Shown: piece by piece, positions 55,062 to 64,000 of the stretch
Layout of the letters: the number at the start of each line of letters is the position of its first letter
How positions within the stretch are numbered: position 1 is the first letter of the stretch
Source: Antrodiella citrinella
Lineage: Eukaryota > Basidiomycota > Agaricomycetes > Polyporales > Steccherinaceae
DNA length: 64,000 nucleotides
Direction of reading: 5' to 3'
NCBI GenBank assembly: GCA_004802725.1
Contig: SGPM01000002.1
Span: forward strand, 313,873-377,872
Program-made: the position numbers and the translations under genes
Notes under the pieces: generated by a model
Databases searched by the model: none
The model's input: only the letters and a program-made list of their open reading frames with translations
Told to the model about the DNA's origin: nothing

Positions 55062-57068
55062 TTAGCACTGCTTGGCGTACGTTCCATTCGACGCGCTACC
55101 ATCACCCTTCTTTAAACCGCCGTGTGCCTTTTCAGTCGACGAGTGGGCCTGGCCAAGCTCCGAGAGAGCATGCAAGGGCGTGTCCGCTTTCGCCAAGCTC
55201 TCAACCAGCTCGACCTGCAGGGAGCAGGTTATGTGAGCACAGGTCAAACAACAAACGTATCATGAAGGAAGGACTTACGAGGTCCCCAAAAAGTCTGTCG
55301 ACAAGAGGCGCAGAGACGTTTTCTCGGATGACCACACGCAGGATCTCCACCTTCTCGAGATCGGGCGCAAGTTCGTATGAAGGAACGATCCAGCCCTTGG
55401 CGCGGAGAAGAGTTTGCACCCACTTCTGCTGAACGTGGGGGTTCTTCGCCTGATAAGAGTCGGAGAATCGGAAGGACACGACCGGGAGCCCTGGGATATA
55501 GTTCTGCGACGAGAAACGTCAGCGATGAATATAATGTGTCTGCGAACAAAACGCACCTCGACGTTCTCCTCATCGAAACCGATCGCTTTCTTCGCGCCGG
55601 ACAACACACCCTCTGCGGGCCTGTGGACGTCACTCAACACCTCGAAATATCCACTCTTCTCCAAGGCTCTGCTCAAGAGACGAGCGTTCTTCAAATCGTC
55701 CAAGGCCACGGCCCTGTAACCCTCGAAGCCGAGATGGACGAAGTTGAAGTACTGGGCAATGATGGGGTGTGCGGGACGGGAGAAGTTCAGCGAGAACGAA
55801 TACTCGACGGAACCCAAGTAATGCAACTCGAAGATGAGATCCTTAGGCAAGTACGCCTTGGAACGCCAGATAACCCAACCCACGCCGACGTAAGACAGAC
55901 CAAACTTGTGTCCGGAGGTGTTGATCGAGACAACTCGGGGGATCTTGAAATCCCAGAGGTGCTTAGGAGTGGCGAAGGGTGCAATGAAGCCACCGGAAGC
56001 CGCGTCCACGTGGATTGGGACTGAGTTTCCAGTACGAGCCTCATACTCGTCCAACAGATCGGACATCTCCTTTACAGGCTCATAGTGACCCGTGTAGGTA
56101 CCTGTTTGATGTTCCTGTCAGATTCAATGTACATGTATGCTATTTCAGACGACTTACTGCCCAGAATGACGTATACACCAATGGTGTTCTCGTCCACGTA
56201 TTCCATGGCCTTCTTGGGGTCCAGCCTATAGTGGCTATCCACAGAGATTGGGACCAAGCGGCACTCCACTTCGAAGTACCTGGCGAATTTCTCCAAAGCG
56301 ACCTGAGCGTTGGCACCCATGATGATGTTGGGACCGGGCTCATGGATGGATTTACCCTGCGCTTTGCGTTTCTCCTGCCAGAGACGCTTCATAGCAAGAC
56401 CACCGAGCTGGATGGCCTCAGAAGAGCCAGTAGTGGCTGTTCCAATGGCCTGCGAAGAAGAGGGGGCGTGCCAAAGGTCAGCGAGGATGGAGACACAACG
56501 AGTGTGTATATCCTCTGTAAGAGCATCGTTGTGAGACATTTGAACCATTTGCGAAAGAATAGACCAAACGTACGGGTTGCGGGATATTCATCCTGATCAA
56601 TTAGGTTCTTGGACATGTTCTCCATCATGAGTTTGTCCGCTTCCTCGGGCATCCATGTGTGCACGAACGAGGCCAGGTTGAGACCCGGGTTACCATCGAG
56701 GGTCAACTCGTCGTGGATCAACTGGTACGCGGACCTGGCGTCCGTACCCTGTACACTACTATTAGATATAGACTACTAGATCGTGTAGTGAAAGATCGCC
56801 TTACAGTGGAAGGGAGCCTGAACTTGGGAATGGAGGCAGTGCCGTACCGAGCGCCGTAAGGATGGGTCGCATGGTGGGCGTTGGAGCTGTGAGTCCTCGA
56901 TTTGTGGTCCTGTGGATCGGGAGATTCAGTACAAAGCAGAGGAGAGATCAGAGGTACTGACCTGAGCTTGCTGGATGAGATGGTCGGGGTTAACGTGCTG
57001 CAGTGAAAAGTGATGTTAGTACGAAGTGGCCGTCGTTCTTGAGCTGCAATCACCTTTGAGAGAGCCAT
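55062..57068 (-). CDS. GAD1: Glutamate decarboxylase
   Basis: PLP enzyme converting L-glutamate to GABA and CO2, first step of the GABA shunt. Start at 57068 ([20 protein letters not shown] across the first splice). Motifs: [124 protein letters not shown] with the PLP Asp, and [19 protein letters not shown] with the Schiff-base Lys. The C-terminal part ([34 protein letters not shown]) is normal. The tail ends [12 protein letters not shown]; no calmodulin-binding segment like that of plants is obvious. About 540 aa. Confidence 0.96.
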
Positions 57069-57137
57069 GGTAGATGATAGTTTTGAGAAGAAAAGCGGTT
57101 GCGGTGAAGAAGGGAGAAAACGAATTCGGGGGTGGCT

Positions 57138-57144
57138 TTTATAG
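57138..57144 (-). promoter_or_regulatory. TATA box of the GAD gene
   Basis: TATAAAA on the minus strand, about 70 bp upstream of the GAD start codon, a normal fungal spacing. Confidence 0.6.
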
Positions 57145-59066
57145 TGAGCAGCGACCAAGGCGGCGACCATTCTGACATCATTGCAATGATCTAAAAATAG
57201 ACGTGACCTACCCTTGTTACTACCAGCGACACATGCAGCTCAGTATTTGCACCACTTGTGCCTATCAGGATTCATCACAACCCTCCACCAATCCTCACAC
57301 ATGCACGGAGTCGTCACCTCTGCAAGATCCAAACGTTACTCCTCATGTAGAACTTCGAACATCAGACTTACGATTCAATAGATGCTACTTCCATCTCCAA
57401 CCTTGACCCTAATACTTCGCATCATCATCATCGTGTTACACGAATCGCCATAATTTACCAGGAGCACGGTGGCACAGTTTGCAGCTTGAAGTTGCAATTG
57501 TCAAGCTAGCGAAGTAAACAAAATCATCCAAACTTGAAGTGTCGCTGCATCGTTTTCGCCAGATGCTACAACCGATCACGAGTAAATTGACCTGTCCAGA
57601 CTCCGGTTCAGCAGATCATGGTCAGATGTGTTGTTCGAATGAGAAAACGCACCAGCTTCTTGCTCAAGTTCGAACGGACGATGTTGTCAATGTCATCAAG
57701 TCATACCCTCCACGGACCGACGTTGTAGACAGCACAACTCGCCGTCCGCCTCGTGTCACGGACTTGCCTCCAGGCAGCTTCGGTGAAGCTTGAACGACGC
57801 TATGGGGATATTGATACTCTGCTGGACGAATCAAAACACTTCTGACATTGAGCGTTGATGTATGAACTGCGGCTGATCCAAGGTCTCACTAGGTCTCACC
57901 GACGTCAAAATGGAAGCACACTCACAGAGCTAACATAGCAAGAGATCATAATGATTCGCAAAGTCAGCCGGTGACCGGACCTCGCCCCATGACTTTGTAC
58001 CCATCAATTCTGCGGAATCCTCCAGCGATCTGAAGATAGTGTGACCAAGGCTTCTGTGGAAAGAGACTCATCGATACTCATCAGTGCTGATCAATGGTCC
58101 AGACTTGCAATTTGAGCTCTGAGCCCTGAGCCGCTGGCTGCGCTCTTTCACAGACCCACACCACTCTGATCATCGCGCGTGGTGTGCAGCAGCCTGAGTA
58201 TGTACTCCGTCGACGCGCCGAACAAGGTTGTTTTGGCAGTTCCCTGTCCGTTGTAGGCCAGACAACTTGTGTCCAAAGGGATGAACAAGAGGTGATGCCC
58301 TCTTTACGAGGAGTCATTGTGTCTAAGGAGCCCTAGTAAGAACCTTAGAAAAAAAAGAATCGTTTGTATTCTGCATGGTAGAGAGGGTCAGATGACGGAA
58401 TATAGGTGACCCTTGGGAAACTTACCATGCCTCGTTTCAGATATGATTCAACGTGAAGCCCGTCATCACGGGAGACATTGGTGAAGGGACCATACGCAAA
58501 TCTTTCTTTGATGATTCCTTCGACAACTATGAATTGAACACATTGTAATGAGATCCTGGGGCGGATTCACAACAGTATCTCGCCATTTGAACGCAATGTC
58601 CGATCGGAAGCTTGTCCCTGTGAACGATGCACTTCGCTGATTTCAAGGGACAGGACCTTTCAGTGACATGAACTGCATGTCGATACATCGCGAATTGGTG
58701 ACTATGGTCCAGTGTATCCGAGAGTGGCATGCCGCAGACTGTGACAGTGTTAGTACGAGTCAGCGTCGACAATATAAGACACTCACTGAGCCCTTCAATA
58801 GCACCTAGTCGCTAGTGAGTCTGAACACGAACATCTACGCATATACACCCATTGGCATCTGGACTTTGAGGGCAAGCAAAGGGCAAGTGCGTAAGACGAA
58901 GTCGACGCCCGCCACGAGAGCTGTGACATCACGGTCATGGGAATCGTGACACCTCGCGTCAGTGACGCGAAGAGGACGCGTTTACTGCAAACATGTCTGT
59001 AAAACTCACAACGACCACACACGACACGCCGACCCTCACAGGACCTTCGATCGAAGTACACTGTTG
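57145..59066. other. Divergent intergenic region between GAD and POLD2
   Basis: About 1.9 kb without a supported gene. Only short motif-free frames (57539-57793 plus, 58081-58317 minus) occur. Confidence 0.5.
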
Positions 59067-60924
59067 ATGTCAAAAATGTGAGTGCGACCTTTGTCCTTTG
59101 GAAATACATACTCTAACATGTGTCGTGCCGTAGATCAGTCCCTTCCGCACCTCTGACCCGTCTGTCGACCGCTGTCATTGCCCCGGATGCACAAGCTGCG
59201 TCATTTATTATCAACACTGCGAACAAGTCATACAAACACCAGTATGCCAATATCTACTTTGTGCGTCTGAGGATTTTGCGAGGATGTGTGGAAGAGGAGG
59301 CTAGACGAAGATGGAAAAAGATCTCTGGTACGTCTACTTCAGAGTCCTGCAAGTGGTTCATGATCAAGACCTCTGATGATGTTCGTTTTTCTCTATCCGT
59401 GTCTTTCTTGACAGGCGGTCCGGTGTATGTGCCGCGAGTGCTTGAAGTTGAGAAGAGTCAGTTGTGTTTCATTATCGGGACAGTATATATGGACATGCCC
59501 CTCAAACCGAATGTTATGGAGGACATTGCACGAGACGTGAGTTTCCAGTTCTTCAGAACGTTTTGTGCCGATACTCATTGTCAAAATTGTAGCATTCCAT
59601 ACCTGCACCTCCCCCACGAGCAAAATTCCACTCCGACGAAGATACCATCATGCTGGAAGACGAGTCAGGGCGAATATGCCTCGTAGGAGACCGCATACGC
59701 ACAGCAGGCCTTGTCACTGGTGTCATCCTGGGGGCACTGGGTATCGAAACCAACTCTGGGGATTTTGAAGTCGTTGATTACTGCTTTGCGGGCATGGCGC
59801 CGCAGGAGACAACATGGACTAGTGCAGCGTCTGGGTCTGACGATATGGAAGTGGACACAGGTCAGTTCACTTCGGCTTTTACGTCGGACTATGTTCATAA
59901 AGTCTTTCAGAATCCTCCTCGTCTTCGCAAGACGAATGGGTAGCTCTTGTCTCCGGTCTGGAAGTCGGGGCACTCTCACCAGCGGATGCCCCGATCGAGC
60001 TTCTCGTCGAATTTCTGACTGGCGAGCTCGGTGGACAACAAGACCAAGCAAGCTCTTCTCGAATATCGCGGATCATCATAGCAGGGAATTCACTCGCTCC
60101 CGCCGTGAGCGCTTCCGCAGCGACGGAGGAAGTAGACAGGAAACCGGTGGGTGTGATTCGAATTGCACCGTTACGGAACTGACTGACCTTAATGTTTGAA
60201 TTCAAACCAGCGGAAGTACGGCCAAGACCACGCTACATTCACACCGCATCCCACTCTAAATCTATCCGGGCATCTGCTTGACATTGCACGGAGCATGCCC
60301 ATACACATCCTCCCAGGTCCTACAGATCCCTCCGGGACCATCTTGCCTCAACAATCTCTCCCACGAGCCATGTTCGGCGGGGCGGCCTCGTACTCCACGT
60401 TCATATGCGAAACGAACCCGACCTATATCCAGCTGGGACCCGCAACGGGCTCAGCCACCACATCCGCGAAGGCTTCGGCGTCGAAGACATCCGCATCCGC
60501 CTCCGACGCGCCGAAACGCACGATCCTTGTCAACTCCGGACAGCCGATCGACGACATATTCAAGTACCTGCCCTCTCCTCCGCATGACCGCCTCTCCATG
60601 GCTGAATCTACGCTGCATTGGAGACACACGGCACCCACTGCACCAGACACGTTGTGGTGCCACCCGTACTTCACCACCGATCCGTTCGTCATGACACACA
60701 CTCCACATCTCTATGCCATCGGGAACCAGCCCAAGTTTGCCACGCGGGTGGCGACGGAACGGGCGAAGGATGGAAAGACGGGAGGGACGGAGAAAAAGTG
60801 TCGGATCGTGTTGATTCCGAACTTCAGGGAGTCGGGCACTGTCGTACTGGTGAACATGAGGACTTTGGATGTCAAGACTGTATCATTTGTGTTACAAGGC
60901 ATGACTGGAGATGCCAAGACATAA
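59067..60924 (+). CDS. DNA polymerase delta small subunit B (POLD2/Cdc1/Pol31)
   Basis: Second subunit of DNA polymerase delta, with OB fold and inactivated calcineurin-like phosphoesterase domain; it links the catalytic subunit to the third subunit. Exons 59067-59077, 59134-59327, 59415-59536, 59593-59860, 59911-60146 and 60211-60924 give 514 aa. The start on an 11-nt exon (ATGTCAAAAAT) was chosen because it gives an in-phase join to the conserved N-terminus. Motifs: SYKHQYANIYFVRLRILRG, QLCFIIGTVYMDMPLKPNV, APPPRAKFHSDEDTIMLEDE, GVILGALGIETNSGDFEVVD, YCFAGMAPQ, WVALVSGLEVGA, SRIIIAGNSLAP, HILPGPTDPSGTILPQQSLP, RAMF, and SGQPIDDIFKYLPSPPHDRL. Size and motif order fit the family. Confidence 0.92.
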
Positions 60925-61036
60925 TATCAGTTAGTTGCACTCGTTGTCGCGAGACTTTTTCACAAATGTGCGTTGGGTGGTATATGAGTTTTTTTATATT
61001 TGGGTATACTATATACAAAGTCCATGATTGAGAATA

Positions 61037-61921
61037 TTAAGTGCGCAGGGCGATGCGTGCTTCAAGCACCTCCATCCGTGCCATATCCTCAGCAGTGTAC
61101 GCCTCGAAGACTTCTCCATCGAGTCGCCTATAAGCGTACTCATCCTCATCCTCCTCGTCTTCGTCCTTCTCCGCGTCCCGAAGCATGTTATCCATGAACG
61201 CCTTGAAGACGACAGAGTTCACATCCAGCCCAGTTGGGGGCACACACGGGAGGTGTGGGGTCTCGAGGTGATCGAAGACGACCTCGTATGGGCAGTTGAG
61301 AAAGCACCGCTCGGCCCGCGAGCGATCGTGCTGGGCTGCGCGTGGGGTAGGGAATGATGGGTACGCGAGGTAATCGTCCTCCTCGTTGTCACGAGCGGCG
61401 GGGTCCTCGTCCTCGTCTACCTCAGAGTCGAATTCGCCTTCGCACTCGTAGTAGACGGTGGTAGTGGTGGAGACAAAGATCGAGATGGATGTGGACCGAG
61501 ATACAGGTGTGGATGATGTGGGTGGGGTGGATGGTTCGTCGTCGTCGATATGACTGACGGCGGTGGTGAAGGAGTTGTTCGAGTAGCATGAGGAGGCGAC
61601 GCTGACGGCGGTGACGAAGGAGTCATGCGACCGAGATGATGTGACGTCTTCGAGCGCAGGGGGCAGCGTGCACGCCTTTGCGTTATCGGTCTGGTAGAAT
61701 TGCTCGATGGTCATCGTTGGGACGGATGAAGCGTCGGGGAAGATGAGGTGGGACTCGTGGAGCGAGCCCATGGGGCGATCCATCCCGGAATCGTTATGGT
61801 CCTCATCTTCCTTCCACCAGCCAAAGCTGGCAGGGATGTCGGGGTTGCACAAGAGGCTACGACTAGGAGTGGTAGGGGTAGTCATCTTGGTAGTAGTAGA
61901 CATCTTCAGAAAAGTTGTCAA
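61037..61921 (-). CDS. Acidic protein of unknown function, 294 aa
   Basis: A single open frame starting MTTFLKMSTTTKMTTPTTPS (a second Met at residue 7 is an alternative start). The middle is Ser/Thr-rich (SSCYSNNSFTTAVSH, TPVSRSTSISIFVSTTTT) and the C-terminal third is acidic (SEVDEDEDPAARDNEEDD, DAEKDEDEEDEDEYAYRRLD). A Cys-containing segment AERCFLNCPYEVVFDHLETP is the best candidate for a conserved core. No signal peptide, membrane helix or recognised domain. An AT-rich ATAAATA lies about 90 bp upstream, and an inverted repeat lies 155 bp upstream. The sustained frame suggests a real gene, convergent with POLD2. Confidence 0.6.
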   Translation of the reverse strand: MTTFLKMSTTTKMTTPTTPSRSLLCNPDIPASFGWWKEDEDHNDSGMDRPMGSLHESHLIFPDASSVPTMTIEQFYQTDNAKACTLPPALEDVTSSRSHDSFVTAVSVASSCYSNNSFTTAVSHIDDDEPSTPPTSSTPVSRSTSISIFVSTTTTVYYECEGEFDSEVDEDEDPAARDNEEDDYLAYPSFPTPRAAQHDRSRAERCFLNCPYEVVFDHLETPHLPCVPPTGLDVNSVVFKAFMDNMLRDAEKDEDEEDEDEYAYRRLDGEVFEAYTAEDMARMEVLEARIALRT

Positions 61922-62075
61922 GTGTGAAGTGTGAATGTATGTGCAGTGTGATTGTGTAGTGATGGTTGAGAACTGATATGTTGTGAACTTAGCGAAGATT
62001 TGCAGGCCTATTTATGCGATTCCTGAGGCTGGTGGCGGATACAAAACGTTACCTAAAATGACGACAAGGCGGAAT

Positions 62076-62146
62076 GGATGGCGGACGGTACGGATGGCAG
62101 GATGCTTGCTATAGCATCATGCTCGTACCGTCCGCTTGTACCATCC
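62076..62146. repeat. Imperfect inverted repeat with perfect 12-bp core arms
   Basis: Core arms GCGGACGGTACG (62081-62092) and CGTACCGTCCGC (62124-62135) are exact complements. Matches extend outward to GGATGG/CCATCC and inward to GATGCT/AGCATC with small mismatches, giving about 30-bp arms around a short centre. It could form a hairpin or cruciform, be a dimeric binding site, or be a tiny element relic. Confidence 0.65.
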
Positions 62147-64000
62147 GCCCGCGCGCGGTGCGAGGTCGTTCATCGTGTAGAGGTTTTCTCTAGATCTTCG
62201 CATTAGCGGATTCCTATTTCATATTGCTATATGGCACATCTTACCTCGACTTCTATTACCGACCAGTCGGCTAGACGGATTATCGTTTCTCGCACAAGTG
62301 GGTCCAGTTTGTGGGCGTGCACCGCACCCGCGGGTGAGCATCCGTTCGGTCCGAAGCCCGCTGTTCCCATTTGCGCATCGTGCGATGGTGCGAGCCATTT
62401 CCGCATGCCGCTCGCGCATGTCGGCTCGCGCGTGTGGAAAGGCAGGTGGATGATCCTATCCGGTAGGGTCGGGAGACGCGTGCGGAAAAAGTGTGCCCGC
62501 CAGCCTCGGAGGACGCGCTACGTCCTGTCGTCCCGCGTTCTTACCTTCCGTACCGTGAGTTCGATGAGGAAGTGGTTCTGTACGCAAGCTCGTCGCGCCC
62601 GTTGCTCCTGAGTCTTACTTGGCAGGTAAGCCGTCTGAACTCAGTACGCTTGAAGTGTAACGAGTCCGCCTCGTGCCAACGGAACCCGATACAGCCCGAA
62701 GTAAACACGCTGAGGGCCAAAGTAGTCTCAGTAAAGCTTAACCACAGCCCATAGATTCCACAACGTACACGTACACGACGGAGAGGTTCGTATATATACT
62801 TTTGTGCATATAAAAATGTCCTTCGCACATCACGCAGCGTAAATCTAAGATGCTAGCGAGCGATCGACACGGGGGACGTTGTCTTTGACCGTCTAAGACA
62901 TAAGCGGTTCTGCAGTGTTCCATTTCCAAGCGCAGCACAACCGTCAGCAGGCCTTCACCTGAAGTGCCCGGAGCAAGAGTAGTATTAGCACAGCCCCTTC
63001 AGACGACAGGGCAGGGAGGGCGCGCGGGCAGCCTTGCGATGGTCAGGTCAGATTGACCTCCTCCAGTCCGAGTCGGTCTGAGGTCGCAGGAGGAGATCCA
63101 GTAACAAGGTTTTGCGTGGGTTACTGATAGGCTGAGAGAGGGAAGAGTCAACAGAGAAGTTGAGTCAAAGAGAAGTCCAATAGAGTCCAAACGTTCATTC
63201 GACGAGGGAAATCATGATCCAGACGAATGGATTGATATCAGCGGAGCTCCGGATTTCCCTGAAAGACTGCTGCCGGATCGAGTTTGGATGAGACAGGACG
63301 TCCTTTGTTTGTTGAGAGTTCTGCAGACAGACGCGATCAGTAATAGCCCAGCGATACGTTGACGCTGCCCAGGTCCGAATCCATAAATACCACGTTGTTT
63401 TCCTTCCTCGATCGGAGTAGATCTACGAACGAGGAGCTGCAATCTGTTGTAATTTGCGAGTGCTGCGCATAGGTCCTGAAGGCCTGAAGGCCTGACGCCT
63501 GGACCTTTCCGTCTTGTACGGCACACGCAAGCAGTGCTATAGTGCTATCATACCCCGGATAGGTGGCACATGTGCCATTGGTTTGAGAAGTTGTGAGCAA
63601 ACCGCGGGACTGGAGGAGATGGATAGATAGTTGAATGGACCAACCTTTATGCGCAGTGTCAGTGGACGGTGTGGCATTCGTGTGGCACTGAGAAACCCAC
63701 GTCGTGTGAGAGAGTGTTGTGAATGCATCATGGGAGAGCGGCTGAGAGCGGTGGCCACAGCTGGATCAGGCAGTCCGTGCTTACGTACGCAATTCATATT
63801 CCCTGGCGGCTTGGCAATGGAAGCTTTCCCGGTCATACTTTCGACGACATGCACCCTGCAAATTGCCATCTGTTCGATCGAGGCGAGCAATCTCCCGAGG
63901 GCGTTGAGATGGCACAGATGTGCCTTGCAAAATGCCTCTTGCATGGTAGGTTCTTGCTGCGCAAATGGGGGCCTCGGACACACCCTTCGTGCGCGTCGTT
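62147..64000. other. Right end of window: no convincing gene
   Basis: Short frames on both strands, none with known motifs. The best is a minus-strand open stretch at about 63337-63770 without an ATG (containing NGTCATYPGYDSTIALLACA and SSSFVDLLRSRKENNVVFMD), protein-like in composition and possibly an exon of a gene running beyond the window or a relic. A GC-rich frame at 62231-62611 is judged spurious. Confidence 0.35.

Noticed and set aside
62231..62611. 126-codon GC-rich plus-strand frame
   Set aside because: Arg/Ser/Cys-rich composition without any motif; likely spurious.
1..64000. CRISPR arrays, rRNA genes, intact transposons and biosynthetic clusters
   Set aside because: No regularly spaced identical repeats, rRNA blocks, transposase or reverse-transcriptase motifs, or PKS/NRPS/terpene synthase core genes were seen.

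Overview
The window is nuclear DNA from a filamentous basidiomycete, most likely an Agaricomycete. Genes are split by many canonical GT-AG introns of about 45-65 bp, intergenic spaces are short, and the proteins are typically fungal: GH63 glucosidase I, SulP sulfate permease, DOMON/cytochrome b561 protein, serine-rich GPI-type cupredoxin, and MARF1-like NYN proteins. No rRNA, tRNA, CRISPR or intact transposon was seen. Product names come from reading the translations by eye, without database searches. Where all splice sites could be assigned, the exon lengths add up to a whole number of codons.

Layout. 0-7.5 kb: TEL2 (5' end outside the window), a serine-rich protein, and GH63 glucosidase I (minus). 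8.5-14 kb: NYN protein 1, TAD2 tRNA adenosine deaminase subunit, a decayed gene, and a frame-shifted small secreted protein. 14.4-22.4 kb: sulfate permease (minus), STRAP-type WD40 protein (plus), and NYN protein 2 (minus). 24-26.2 kb: a truncated MDR reductase and a SnoaL/NTF2-like protein. 26.4-31.2 kb: a tandem duplication of a mitochondrial-type SDR gene, first copy decayed and second intact. The two copies are separated by about 0.9 kb packed with a degenerate TTTCRATYTGGACCGAC-like motif. 31.5-35.6 kb: an EST1/SMG6-like protein with a PIN nuclease domain. 35.7-39.2 kb: gene-poor. 39.2-46 kb: DOMON-cytochrome b561 (minus), nucleoside diphosphate kinase (minus), QCR7 (plus) and transketolase (minus). 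46.8-51.8 kb: a YicI-like GH31 alpha-xylosidase (minus) diverging from an L-serine dehydratase (plus). 52.8-57.1 kb: cupredoxin (plus), PET100 (minus) and glutamate decarboxylase (minus). 59-62 kb: POLD2 (plus) and an acidic unknown protein (minus). The last 2 kb holds no convincing gene.

Most genes are unrelated housekeeping functions: energy metabolism (QCR7, PET100, NDK, TKL), RNA and genome maintenance (TAD2, SMG6-like, TEL2, POLD2), glycan and cell-surface functions, and amino-acid catabolism. I see no operon-like system. The features most worth a second look are the motif array between the SDR copies, two NYN proteins that each lack part of the expected acidic active site, and very small exons (6 nt in STRAP, 16 nt in transketolase, 11 nt in POLD2) that gene finders would probably miss.
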